Shown in pieces: positions 47,700-56,023 of a stretch of DNA of 64,000 nt. Position 1 is the stretch's first letter. Every line of letters begins with the position of its first letter. Source of the DNA: Polaromonas sp. AER18D-145 (GTDB taxonomy: Bacteria > Pseudomonadota > Gammaproteobacteria > Burkholderiales > Burkholderiaceae_C); NCBI RefSeq assembly GCF_002379095.1, contig NZ_NBZV01000007.1, positions 1-64,000 of the forward strand, read 5' to 3'. Under the pieces are notes generated by a model that saw only the letters and a list, made by a program, of their open reading frames with translations, was not told the DNA's origin and did not search any database. A program made the translations under genes and the position numbers.

Positions 47700-47889
47700 T
47701 TGTTCTCAAGAGAGCAAAATCATGCTTTAATCATGTTTTTCACCTGATTTGTTCTGTTGGGGACAAAATGCACTTCTATATTTAATTTTTAGCAGCAGAA
47801 TGCCTGCTTGAAGTGAATAATTTGATCTTCCAAGAGCAAATTATTCAAATTAAGAGGTTGTTTTGAATAAATTGATCCCATAAGATCAA
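47700..47889. promoter_or_regulatory. Four palindromic operators upstream of hipBA
   Basis: Sites at 47700-47717, 47749-47766, 47822-47839 and 47872-47889 all have the form TTGWTC-N6-G(A/G)NCAA inside A/T-rich flanks. The last is a perfect 6-6-6 palindrome (TTGATC CCATAA GATCAA) ending 3 bases before the hipB start. Centre spacings are 49, 73 and 50 bp. This matches the multi-operator autoregulation known for HipBA, with a different half-site. Confidence 0.72.
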
Positions 47890-47892
47890 AAA

Positions 47893-48165
47893 ATGCAAAT
47901 TCACACAAAAACATTGAACGCCTTGGCTCAGCGTCTGACCCATGAGCGCCAGCTTCAGGGGCTATCGCGCGAGCAACTAGCGGCAGTTTGCAACGTCAGT
48001 TCGTCCTTTATTCGCGACGCCGAGAGCAATCCCGGCCGCTGCTCGCTGGAGCTCATGCTGCAACTCACCGAAGGGCTGGGCCTGAAAGCGACACTGAGCG
48101 GCTGGCAGAACGACGGCAGAAGCAATCCACCGACCGATGGGCCTTCTGAGGCACCTCCCGCATGA
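47893..48165 (+). CDS. hipB: HipB-type antitoxin / transcriptional autorepressor
   Basis: 90 residues. A helix-turn-helix of the Xre/HipB class covers about 10-70 (LTHERQLQGLSREQLAAVCNVSSSFIRDAES). The tail is Pro/Ser-rich and disordered. It binds DNA and neutralises HipA. No clear ribosome site precedes ATG 47893 because an operator occupies that place. Stop and hipA start overlap as ATGA. Confidence 0.88.
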   Translation: MQIHTKTLNALAQRLTHERQLQGLSREQLAAVCNVSSSFIRDAESNPGRCSLELMLQLTEGLGLKATLSGWQNDGRSNPPTDGPSEAPPA

Positions 48166-49412
48166 TCCGCCTGCGCGTCTGGGCCAATGTCCGACCCATG
48201 GGCTGGTTTGGCCATGCGGTGGGGGAATACTTTTTTGAGTACGACGCGCAGTGGCTGGCGCAGCCGGGCGGCTATGTGCTGGCGCCACAGTTTCCTTTGT
48301 CCGGCGACCGTTTCACCGGCGCGCTGGTGCGCAGCTTCTTCGAGAACCTGCTGCCCGAAGGCACGGCGCTGGATGACGTGGTCGCGGCCCTGGCGCTGCG
48401 CGACCCCTCCACGTTTGAATTGCTGGGCCAACTGGGCAGGGAACTGCCGGGCGTGTTGTCCCTGCTGCCCGAAGATACGCAGCCCGCGCCATTGCAGCAA
48501 TACCGGCCTTTACCTTATGAGGTGCTGAGCGAGCGCCTGCACAGTCAGAAACCCCTGCTGCTGTCGAACGAGCAGACCACCATGTCGTTGGCCGGCGCGC
48601 AGGAAAAAATGGGGCTGCGTTTTGACAGCCGTTCCAAACAGCTGTCTGAAAGTGTAGGCACCTCGCTCACCACCCACATCCTGAAACCCGACACGCGTCA
48701 GCCGCGCTACCGTCCCAGCGCCATCAACGAATACGCATGCATGAAGCTGGCGCGCGCCTTGAAGCTGCCTGTGCCCGAGGTGTGGTTTCTGCGCGTGCCC
48801 GAGCCGGTGTACTTGGTGGCACGCTACGACCGAATGGACGTGGCCGGCAACATTATTGGTTTGCACCAGTTCGATGGCTGCCAGCTGCTGGGCCATGGCG
48901 CCGGCTGGAAGTACGAGCGCCAAGGCGGCCTTGTCAGTGTGCCCAAGCTGGTCGCGGCCCTGCGTAGTTTGCCCGTGCGCGGCAGCGACTTGCTGCAGTT
49001 GCAGCAATGGGTGATGTTTAACTACCTGATCGGCAATGCCGATGCCCATGCCAAAAATCTGTCAGTGCTGGTTGATGACACGGGCTTTCGTCTTGCGCCG
49101 TTTTACGACCTGCTGTGCGTGCGCGCCTATGGGGATACCGGTCTGGCGCTGTATATCGGCGATGAGGACACGTTTGACGCGGTAGGTGCGCATTCGTGGG
49201 AGGCGCTATGCGGGGACTGCGGATTTCGTCTGCCTGAAACGATGAAAGGGTTCCGCAAGATGATACAAGCATTGCTGCCCGCCTGGAAGAAGACGCATGA
49301 ACGCATTGTCAAGGAAACCGCGCCCAGCGAGCCAGAGCTGGCGTTGCTGGAGCGGATGAGCAGGGTTTTTGAAGCTCATTGCTCCCATGCGCTGTCGATG
49401 ACGGGCGGCTGA
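48162..49412 (+). CDS. hipA: HipA-type Ser/Thr kinase toxin
   Basis: 416 residues, usual size. HipA N-terminal subdomain (FENLLPEG) and kinase core with P-loop region SLAGAQEKMGL, catalytic Asp in NYLIGNADAHAKNLS, and metal-binding Asp in LAPFYDLLC. In E. coli HipA phosphorylates glutamyl-tRNA synthetase and induces persistence; the target here is not known. All key residues seem intact, so the toxin should be active when free of HipB. Confidence 0.92.
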   Translation: MIRLRVWANVRPMGWFGHAVGEYFFEYDAQWLAQPGGYVLAPQFPLSGDRFTGALVRSFFENLLPEGTALDDVVAALALRDPSTFELLGQLGRELPGVLSLLPEDTQPAPLQQYRPLPYEVLSERLHSQKPLLLSNEQTTMSLAGAQEKMGLRFDSRSKQLSESVGTSLTTHILKPDTRQPRYRPSAINEYACMKLARALKLPVPEVWFLRVPEPVYLVARYDRMDVAGNIIGLHQFDGCQLLGHGAGWKYERQGGLVSVPKLVAALRSLPVRGSDLLQLQQWVMFNYLIGNADAHAKNLSVLVDDTGFRLAPFYDLLCVRAYGDTGLALYIGDEDTFDAVGAHSWEALCGDCGFRLPETMKGFRKMIQALLPAWKKTHERIVKETAPSEPELALLERMSRVFEAHCSHALSMTGG

Positions 49413-49444
49413 GGCGCAGCTGTCCATTTTTCTCCAGCTGCCGC

Positions 49445-50152
49445 TTATTCCGGCAACGGTTCGAAGCCGCCGGCGCTGCGAAGCCCGGCGGCTTCTTCAC
49501 TGGTGAGCAGGTCGATCAGCGCGGCGGCGGCCTGCGGCAGCGCCGCACGGCTGCTGACGGCGGCGGTGTAGATCGTCGCCAGTTCGAACGCTTTCGGCAG
49601 GGCTGCCACCAGTTGCACGCCCGGGGCGAAGATGATTTCAGTCACCTGGGTGCAGCCGATGGCGCCGGGCTCGCCGGCCTGCGACAGGGCCTGCATGGCC
49701 GCTGCGCCATTGGGACAGGGGCGCAGGCGATCGCCCAGTTCGACATCAATGCCCAGCTGTTTGAGCACGTTCATGAAGTGAATGCCGGCCGTGGCCTTGA
49801 CCGGGTCGGGAAAATAGACAGCGCTTGCCGACAGCAGGGCCTGCCTGAGCTGGGCCTCGTTGTCCAGCAGGGGGGTGGCGGCGCCGTCTTTCACGGCGAT
49901 GCCGGTTTTCACGACGCCCAGCGGCCGGGCACTGCCGGCCACCACATGGCCGCTTTCGGTCAGCTGCGTGATCAGTGCATCGGTCAGGATGACGACATCG
50001 CAAGGTGCCCCGGCCAGCAGCTGATCCCGCATCATGCCGACGGCATTGAAGCTGCCTTCGATGGCCAGGCCAGTTTGTGCGAGAAAGCGGGCCTGCAGCG
50101 CGGAGACCAGGCCTTTGGCGGCACCGCCGCTGAGCAGATGAAGGGGGGTCAT
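49445..50152 (-). CDS. ModA-like type II periplasmic-binding-fold protein without signal peptide
   Basis: 235 residues. The opening LHLLSGGAAKGLVSALQARF and CDVVILTDALI are those of molybdate-binding ModA-like domains. There is no signal peptide at either end, so the product seems cytoplasmic, unlike transport ModA; no ModB/ModC genes are nearby. It may be a cytosolic ligand sensor or an accessory to the Bug proteins following on the same strand. Its last ~20 codons are duplicated on the far side of hipBA. Confidence 0.8.
   Translation of the reverse strand: MTPLHLLSGGAAKGLVSALQARFLAQTGLAIEGSFNAVGMMRDQLLAGAPCDVVILTDALITQLTESGHVVAGSARPLGVVKTGIAVKDGAATPLLDNEAQLRQALLSASAVYFPDPVKATAGIHFMNVLKQLGIDVELGDRLRPCPNGAAAMQALSQAGEPGAIGCTQVTEIIFAPGVQLVAALPKAFELATIYTAAVSSRAALPQAAAALIDLLTSEEAAGLRSAGGFEPLPE
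49449..49510. repeat. Right flank of the hipBA cassette (direct repeat of 47487-47548)
   Basis: Lies within the end of the intact ModA-like gene. It matches the left flank at 56/62 positions in direct orientation, offset 1962 bases. The palindromic core is at 49463-49495, downstream of hipA, and may also serve as a terminator-like hairpin. Confidence 0.8.
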
Positions 50153-50173
50153 GGATGTTCCGGTCTGTCAGTC

Positions 50174-51145
50174 TCAGTCGACCTTGATGCCGGCGGTCTT
50201 GATCACGCGCGACCATTTGGCGATGTCGTCGCGCATGTATTTGTCGAATACCTCCGGTGTCATCAGCAGCGGCACGGCCCCCTGTTTGACCCAGAGTTGT
50301 TTGACTTCCGGCTGGCTGGCGATTTTCGAGACCGCCTCATTGAGCCGGTCGACGACGGCCTTGGGCGTGCCGCGCGGCGCCATCAGGCCCAGCCAGATCG
50401 TGGCTTCATAACCGGGCACGCCGGCTTCGTTCATGGTCGGCACATCCGGCAGCACGTCGGAACGGGTTCGGCCGGTGGTGGCGATGGCCTTGACCTTGCC
50501 GGCCTTGATCTGCTCGGCCATGGTGGTGACGGCATCAAACATCACATCGACCTGGCCGCCGATCACGTCGGTGCGCGCGCCGGAACTGCCGCGGTAAGGA
50601 ATATGGACGAGGTAAACGTCGGCCATGCTTTTGAACAGTTCACCGGCCATGTGGTAGGGCGTGCCGGGACCGGAGGAGGCGTAATTGAGCTTGCCGGGCC
50701 GGGCCTTGGCCTGCTGGACCAGGTCCTTCAGGGTCGACGCCGGCAGCGCCGGGTTGGCGACCAACACCAGGTCCGAGTAGTTGACCGGCGCCACCGCCAC
50801 AAAGTCGCGCATGAGCTGGAAGGGCTTGGCCGGAATCAGCGTTTCGTTGACTGTGTGGGTGTTGGACATCATCAGCAGCGTGTAGCCATCGGGTGCCGCC
50901 TTGGCCACCATGTCGGTGCCAATGATGGAGCCGGCGCCGGGCCGGTTGTCGACCACAAAGGACTGGCCCAGCGAATCCTGCAGGCGCTGCGCGATGAAGC
51001 GGGCGTAGTTGTCGGCCGGGCCGCCCGCAGCGAAGGGCACGATGATTTTCACCGGTTTGCCGGGGTAAGCCTGCGCGGCGGCATTGGTGGTCAGGGCTGT
51101 CGCGGCCAGGCCCAGTGCAAGAAGCAACGTTTTTCTGAAGCCCAT
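50174..51145 (-). CDS. Bug-family (TctC-like) periplasmic solute-binding protein
   Basis: 323 residues. A signal peptide ends near TNAAAQ. Motifs are KPVKIIVPFAAGGPADNYARFI, VDNRPGAGSIIGTDMVAKAAPDGYTLL and VHIPYRGSSGARTDVIGGQVD. I place the start at ATG 51145 (GGAGA upstream); a much longer open frame to 51745 runs through the preceding gene and is not coding. 21 bases before the ModA-like gene, so probably co-transcribed with it. Confidence 0.92.
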   Translation of the reverse strand: MGFRKTLLLALGLAATALTTNAAAQAYPGKPVKIIVPFAAGGPADNYARFIAQRLQDSLGQSFVVDNRPGAGSIIGTDMVAKAAPDGYTLLMMSNTHTVNETLIPAKPFQLMRDFVAVAPVNYSDLVLVANPALPASTLKDLVQQAKARPGKLNYASSGPGTPYHMAGELFKSMADVYLVHIPYRGSSGARTDVIGGQVDVMFDAVTTMAEQIKAGKVKAIATTGRTRSDVLPDVPTMNEAGVPGYEATIWLGLMAPRGTPKAVVDRLNEAVSKIASQPEVKQLWVKQGAVPLLMTPEVFDKYMRDDIAKWSRVIKTAGIKVD

Positions 51146-51183
51146 GAGGTTCTCCGGTGAAGACCTGGTGTTGAGAGCAGACC

Positions 51184-52152
51184 CTAATCCAGCTTGCCGA
51201 TGCGCTTGACGACATCGGCCATGCGTTTGGCGTCGGCCTGCACGTATTTCTCGAAGTCGGCAGCGTCCTGGTAGAGCACCGGGCTGCCAGCGTTGAGGAT
51301 GACCTCCTTGACCTTGCTGTCCTGCGCGGCAGCGTTGGCGGCGGCGCGCAGGCGCTGGGCAATGGGTTCGGGAGTGTCTTTGGGGATGAACAGGCCGGAC
51401 CACTGCGCGTATTCGGCGTTGTAACCCGCGTCTTTCAGGCTGGGCGCCTCCGGCAGGGCAGCGAGCTTGCCATTGCCCCAATGGGCCAGTACCCGCAGTT
51501 TGCCGGCCTTGACGTGCTGCAGCACGGTTGCGGGCCCGGAGGACACCGCGTCGATTTGCCCGCCCAGCAGGGCCACCACCGCGGGGCCTGCGCCGGTGAA
51601 GGGGATGTGCGTCATTTTCACGCCGGCGTTCTGTGAGAGAATTTCCATGGGCACATGCATGGTGCCGTAGTTGCCCGATGAGCCGTAGTTGATCGCGCCC
51701 GGGCGCTTCCTGGCATCCTCGACAAAATCCTTTACCGTTTTCCACGGCGATTCGGCGCGCACCGCCAGCACGGTCGGATCCGCAGTGAAGCGGGCGATCG
51801 GGCGCAGGTCGTTCAGCGCAAACATGGGCGGGCGCCCCCGCAGGGTGTCCGCCTCGGGAATGACAGTCAGCGAGGACAGGGCCAGGAGTACGGTGTAACC
51901 ATCGGGCTTGGCTTTGGCGGCCATGCCCATGCCGATGCCGCCGCCAGCGCCGGCCTTGTTTTCAATCACCACCGGTTGACCCAGCTCGCGCGACATGGCT
52001 TCGGCCACAGGGCGCGCGACAAGGTCGGCAAGGCCGCCGGGCGGGAAAGGCACGATCATCGTGATGGGGCGCGCGGGCCACGCATTTTGTGCGCCCACCC
52101 AGGTGGTGGCCGAAATGAGCAAGGCACCCAGCAATACGGATCTGCGTTTCAT
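51184..52152 (-). CDS. Bug-family (TctC-like) periplasmic solute-binding protein
   Basis: 322 residues from ATG 52152 with AGGAGA 5 bases upstream. Signal peptide ends near TWVGAQ. Motifs are RPITMIVPFPPGGLADLVARPV, IENKAGAGGGIGMGMAAKAKPDGYTVLL and THIPFTGAGPAVVALLGGQID. Followed after 38 bases by another Bug gene; the tandem pair suggests two related ligands. Divergent from the FAH-family hydrolase, which may act on the imported compound. Confidence 0.92.
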   Translation of the reverse strand: MKRRSVLLGALLISATTWVGAQNAWPARPITMIVPFPPGGLADLVARPVAEAMSRELGQPVVIENKAGAGGGIGMGMAAKAKPDGYTVLLALSSLTVIPEADTLRGRPPMFALNDLRPIARFTADPTVLAVRAESPWKTVKDFVEDARKRPGAINYGSSGNYGTMHVPMEILSQNAGVKMTHIPFTGAGPAVVALLGGQIDAVSSGPATVLQHVKAGKLRVLAHWGNGKLAALPEAPSLKDAGYNAEYAQWSGLFIPKDTPEPIAQRLRAAANAAAQDSKVKEVILNAGSPVLYQDAADFEKYVQADAKRMADVVKRIGKLD

Positions 52153-52334
52153 GTTTGTCTCCTGAGGGTTGGTCGGCGGCCGGTCGACAACCAGCGCATT
52201 TTTTATGGTTTGCATGCTAACATCCGCCTGAAATTTTGGGGTTATCGCAATCCCTAGGAGTCTGCCCCCAGGCTCCTGCTTCCGCAACCGCCGCGGCGCT
52301 TTCCTGCCGGGCAAAAACAAAGAGAGACAGCGCC

Positions 52335-53207
52335 ATGAAAATTGTTGCCTACCGCCTCAAGGGCCGGTCCGGTGTGGGTCTGGTGTCCGCCGACCTCCAG
52401 CACGTCCAGCCCTTTGATCTGCCCGAAGCGCAGAGCGACTTTGGGGCGCAGGCGCTGATCGAGATGCAGGCGCGTGGCGGCACCCTGCCGGCCCTGTTGC
52501 CCGCCCTCGCCCTCAATGAGGTGCAGATCATCGCCCCGCTGCCCAGGCCGCGCCGCAATATTTTCTGCGTCGGAAAAAACTACTTTGCGCACGCGAAAGA
52601 GTTTGCCGGCAGCGGCTTTGACAGCAGCGCCAAATCGGGCGGTGACATTCCTGCCGACCCCATCATCTTCACCAAGGTGCCGGAATCCGTGGTTGGTCCC
52701 GGCGCCGCCATCGAGATGCCGGCGGTTTCCACGGCGATCGATTACGAGGCCGAGCTGGCCGTCATCATCGGACGCGGCGGCAAGGGCATTGCCGCGAAAG
52801 ACGCGATGGCCCATGTCTGGGGCTACACCATCGTCAACGACATCACTGCGCGCGACTGGCAAAGCCGTCACCAGCAATGGCACATGGGCAAATCGTTCGA
52901 CACCTTCTGCCCCATGGGTCCGTGGCTGGTGAGTGCCGACGAACTGGACGGTACCAAAACCAGGGTGCGCTGCTATGTCAATGGCGAGGAGCGCCAGAAC
53001 GCCTCGACCGTGGACCTGATTTTTGACATTCCCAAACTGATCGAAACCCTCTCGGCCGGCATCACGCTCTACCCCGGTGACGTGATCGCCACCGGCACGC
53101 CGGTCGGTGTCGGCATTGGCTTCAAGCCGCCGAAGTACCTCCAGGCCGGTGATGTGGTGCGGGTGGAGATCGACGGGATCGGCAGCCTGGAAAACCCGGT
53201 GCGCTGA
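52335..53207 (+). CDS. Fumarylacetoacetate-hydrolase family protein
   Basis: 290 residues from ATG 52335 (GAGAGA upstream). FAH-fold marks: NIFCVGKNYFAHAKEF, the metal-binding acidic residues around AIDYEAELAVIIGRGG, WGYTIVNDITARDWQ and GDVIATGTPVGVG. Family members hydrolyse or decarboxylate beta-keto and oxo acids in aromatic catabolism. The 182 bases upstream, shared with the Bug gene, contain no site I can name. Confidence 0.9.
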   Translation: MKIVAYRLKGRSGVGLVSADLQHVQPFDLPEAQSDFGAQALIEMQARGGTLPALLPALALNEVQIIAPLPRPRRNIFCVGKNYFAHAKEFAGSGFDSSAKSGGDIPADPIIFTKVPESVVGPGAAIEMPAVSTAIDYEAELAVIIGRGGKGIAAKDAMAHVWGYTIVNDITARDWQSRHQQWHMGKSFDTFCPMGPWLVSADELDGTKTRVRCYVNGEERQNASTVDLIFDIPKLIETLSAGITLYPGDVIATGTPVGVGIGFKPPKYLQAGDVVRVEIDGIGSLENPVR

Positions 53208-53228
53208 AACACGCCCGGAGAACCGTTC

Positions 53229-53858
53229 TCAGCCGGCGGCGTGGCGCTGCGCGCCGCCGCCATGCAGCTCATTGGCAAAACCGTGGTTCACGTCGCGGTG
53301 GCCCGCCTCGTCTTCCCGCACGGCCAGCACCACGTCCCGCAAGGTTGCGTCGGCGGGCAGCTTCCAGTAGTCCTTCGCAATCTGCGGGGCGGCCACGTTG
53401 GCATGGGCGCCCGAGTCGATGAGCGCCAGGTAGTTGGTGTAGCTGGTACAGGCCTCTTCCTCAAAGTAACCGACGACGCGGTGCGCAACCCCTGGGGCGA
53501 CCAGGTACAGCAGGAAGTAGGCGTTGTAGAAAAACCCCTGTACCAGGATGACCAGCCCGCGCTCGAACCAGTTGGGCTGCGCGATTTTGATGAACGTCAT
53601 CAGGTGCATGCGCTCGTTCTCGGCCTCGTCCATCAGCGTGCGTATCCAGCCCTTGTCGTCCTCAATGCGGCGCAGGCAGCGCAGGTGTGTCAGTGTGGCC
53701 CCCACCATGCCGGGAACCGCGGCGACGGTTTCCAGCACGATGGCGCGGTGGCCGTAGCGCTTGGCAAAAAACAGGTCGGCAAAAAACCGCAGGAAGCGGA
53801 CAAAGGCGTAGGCAAAGCGGTCGCCAAAGGTGTGGGGTGGGTAGTGAGGATTGTTCAT
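53229..53858 (-). CDS. aox: Cyanide-insensitive alternative oxidase (di-iron ubiquinol oxidase)
   Basis: 209 residues from ATG 53858 (GAAGG 5 bases upstream). The di-iron ligands of AOX are all present: Glu43 in VLETVAA, Glu82 and His85 in NERMHL, Glu134 in FEEEA, Glu184 and His187 in [12 protein letters not shown]. Two hydrophobic helices (near MVGATLTHL and [19 protein letters not shown]) fit the monotopic membrane mode. It would oxidise quinol with O2 without proton pumping and resists NO and cyanide. It is the last gene of the NO-response run, 91 bases after the RIO-kinase gene; that gap has TGCAC-N5-GTGCA (53872-53886) and might hold a separate promoter. Confidence 0.9.
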   Translation of the reverse strand: MNNPHYPPHTFGDRFAYAFVRFLRFFADLFFAKRYGHRAIVLETVAAVPGMVGATLTHLRCLRRIEDDKGWIRTLMDEAENERMHLMTFIKIAQPNWFERGLVILVQGFFYNAYFLLYLVAPGVAHRVVGYFEEEACTSYTNYLALIDSGAHANVAAPQIAKDYWKLPADATLRDVVLAVREDEAGHRDVNHGFANELHGGGAQRHAAG

Positions 53859-53949
53859 GGGGGCCTTCGCATGCACGGGATGTGCAGCCTGCCGGACCAC
53901 CGTACACGAAAGGGGTGCGCCTGTCTGTCGGGCACCAGGCCGCGTGTGC

Positions 53950-54795
53950 CTACAGGGCCTGCATGCGCAGGCGGCGTGCCGCCTCTTCGGCCCGCGCATC
54001 GTTGATCTCGCCCATCACGGCGCCCATGTCCACCGGTCCGAGCTTGTGTGCAAAACGACCGGTCAGCACCGTATCAGGCCGCAACACGCCGCGCTGGTAC
54101 AGGTCCCAGATCTCATGGCCGTAGTCGGTGGTCAGCAGGTCAGGCGCGAAACGGCCGAAAAAGCCGCGCAGGTTGGCAACATCGCGCAGCAGCATGCGGC
54201 TGGCGTGGTTGTTGCCGGCGGCATCGACCGCCTGCGGCAGGTCGATGATGACCGGGCCGTCCGCGGCCAGCAGCACATTGAACTCGGACAGGTCGCCATG
54301 CACGACGCCGGCGCACAACATACGCACCACTTCCGTGAGCAGCGTGGCATGGTGCAGGCGCGCTTCTTCCGGCGTGAATTCCACATCGTTCAGGCGTGGG
54401 GCCGCGTCGCCATGTTCGTCGGTCACCAGCTCCATCAGCAGCACGCCGTCGCAGAAGTTGTGCGGCTTGGGCACGCGAACACCGGCGGCAGCCAGGCGGT
54501 AAAGTGCATCGACTTCGGCGCTTTGCCAGGCCGCCTCGGCTGCCTGCCGGCCAAAGCGGGTCCCCTTGGCCATCGCACGCGCCTGGCGCGTGTTCTTGAC
54601 CTTGCGGTTTTCGGTGTAGTCCACCGCCTGCCGGAAGCTGCGCTGGTCGGCCTCTTTGTAAATCTTGGCGCAGCGTGTTTCGTCACCGCAGCGCACGACA
54701 TAGACCATGGCTTCCTTGCCGCTCATCAACTGCCGCACCACGGTGTCGATCAGGCCTTCTTCGATCAATGACTGCAGTCGCTTGGGTGGTTTCAT
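53950..54795 (-). CDS. RIO-type serine protein kinase
   Basis: 281 residues from ATG 54795. RIO kinase marks: nucleotide-binding Lys region [10 protein letters not shown], catalytic loop [12 protein letters not shown] (Asp and Asn) and metal-binding [10 protein letters not shown]. Bacterial RIO proteins are poorly understood. Here it stands inside an NO/alternative-oxidase gene run, 37 bases after nnrS. Confidence 0.88.
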   Translation of the reverse strand: MKPPKRLQSLIEEGLIDTVVRQLMSGKEAMVYVVRCGDETRCAKIYKEADQRSFRQAVDYTENRKVKNTRQARAMAKGTRFGRQAAEAAWQSAEVDALYRLAAAGVRVPKPHNFCDGVLLMELVTDEHGDAAPRLNDVEFTPEEARLHHATLLTEVVRMLCAGVVHGDLSEFNVLLAADGPVIIDLPQAVDAAGNNHASRMLLRDVANLRGFFGRFAPDLLTTDYGHEIWDLYQRGVLRPDTVLTGRFAHKLGPVDMGAVMGEINDARAEEAARRLRMQAL

Positions 54796-54832
54796 GGCCC
54801 CATTTTGCGCCCGGCGGGTAAAGTGCCTGCGG

Positions 54833-56023
54833 TCAGCCGGCCTGTCCGTCAATACGCGGCCGTGTCAGCACCGGCCAGTAGCGCACGGCATAGAGCGCGA
54901 AGCCGGCAGACCACAGTGCCGCCGACCCCAGCGTGGCATGGATGATCCAGGCCGGGGCGGCGAGCGGCACGAACACGCGGACCAGCGCCGCGAGCAGGAC
55001 AAGGACATAACAGGCCACATCACTGCGGTCGGCCCGCAACGGCCGGCCAGTGTGGCCGCGCGCAGTGCGGGTCATCATGCCGATGATGAGGCCGCCGATG
55101 GCGCCCACCGTCAGCGCGTGTGTGGCCAGCGAAGGGGCCACCCATCCCGCGGCTGCCAGGGCGCGCAACGCGAGGTGCACCGGAATCCAGAAGTAGGCGA
55201 CCTGCAACACCCAGACCAGCGGTGCACGCCCTGTCTTCCAGGGCCGCCACAGGCTCCAGCGGGCCAGGTGGGCAAGCGCGCAGGCACCAGCCACGGCGGC
55301 CAGCCACGCGCCCTGCAGTTGGACGACGTCGGCCAGCAGCAGCACCAGCACGCTGCCCAGTGCGGCTTTTTCCAGCAGGGGCTGACGCGTGGCATTGGCG
55401 CCCGGGACGCCGTTGTTGGTGAACATGGGGATCACACGGCCGCCCATCACGGCCATGATGAACAGCATGACATCGAGGGCGAGCTGGATGCCGACCCAGC
55501 CCGGAAGCCGCACCACGCCGAGTTGTGCCAGGTGGATGCCGAGCACGGCGGCCGACATCAGCAGCAGCAGGCCGACAAAAAAGTAGTTGCGGCGATTGCG
55601 CGCGGCGATGAAGGGAATCGCCAGTGCGATGGCGGCGGCAAGGGGAAACGCGACATTGACGACTGCCGCCGCCCAGCCGAAGGGTGTGAGCACCAGCACC
55701 CGGCCCGCCACCCACAGGGCCGCCAGCGCGGCCAGGGGCCAGCCGGTGGGCGTTGGCTGGTTCGACCAGTTGCGCCCGGCCGTGAACAGGAAACCAACGA
55801 CCACGGCCAGCGCAAAGCCGAACAGCATCTCGTGGGCGTGCCACATCGGCCCCTGCAGGTAGGGCAGGCCCAGCCAGCCGGCAAATTGCAGCGCCCACAG
55901 GCCGATGGACAAGGCGGCGAAAGTGCTTGCCAGCAGATAAAACGGACGAAAGCCAAGGTCCCAGAGCGCCCAGCCGGCGGGTGCCGGCGAAGGGCGGGAA
56001 GGTTCTGCGATGAGGGATGTCAT
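54833..56023 (-). CDS. nnrS: NnrS family haem/copper membrane protein
   Basis: 396 residues with about twelve membrane segments. Family motifs: LGFRPFYLLASTFA, MWHAHEMLFGFALAVVVGFLFTA, GGRVIPMFTNNGVPG and GLIIGMMTRTARGHTGRPL, with several His that may bind haem or copper. NnrS relieves nitrosative stress and is part of NsrR or NNR regulons in other bacteria. Starts with an ATGA overlap on the preceding gene. Confidence 0.93.
   Translation of the reverse strand: MTSLIAEPSRPSPAPAGWALWDLGFRPFYLLASTFAALSIGLWALQFAGWLGLPYLQGPMWHAHEMLFGFALAVVVGFLFTAGRNWSNQPTPTGWPLAALAALWVAGRVLVLTPFGWAAAVVNVAFPLAAAIALAIPFIAARNRRNYFFVGLLLLMSAAVLGIHLAQLGVVRLPGWVGIQLALDVMLFIMAVMGGRVIPMFTNNGVPGANATRQPLLEKAALGSVLVLLLADVVQLQGAWLAAVAGACALAHLARWSLWRPWKTGRAPLVWVLQVAYFWIPVHLALRALAAAGWVAPSLATHALTVGAIGGLIIGMMTRTARGHTGRPLRADRSDVACYVLVLLAALVRVFVPLAAPAWIIHATLGSAALWSAGFALYAVRYWPVLTRPRIDGQAG

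Larger units (their letters stand above)
47462..47892. other. Gap between htpG and hipB holding island boundary, inverted repeat and operators
   Basis: 431 bases without a gene. 47487-47548 is a relic of the 3' end of the ModA-like gene. 47648-47676 is an 11-bp inverted repeat. From about 47690 the sequence turns A+T-rich, unlike its surroundings, and carries four palindromic operators before hipB. Confidence 0.75.

Noticed and set aside
51146..51745. N-terminal extension of the Bug gene at 50174
   Set aside because: The extra ~200 codons overlap the next Bug gene in another frame, and a proper signal peptide with ribosome site begins at 51145.
53872..53886. TGCAC-N5-GTGCA as an NsrR site for aox
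   Set aside because: It lacks the A/T-rich core and spacing of NsrR sites, so it is only noted as symmetry.
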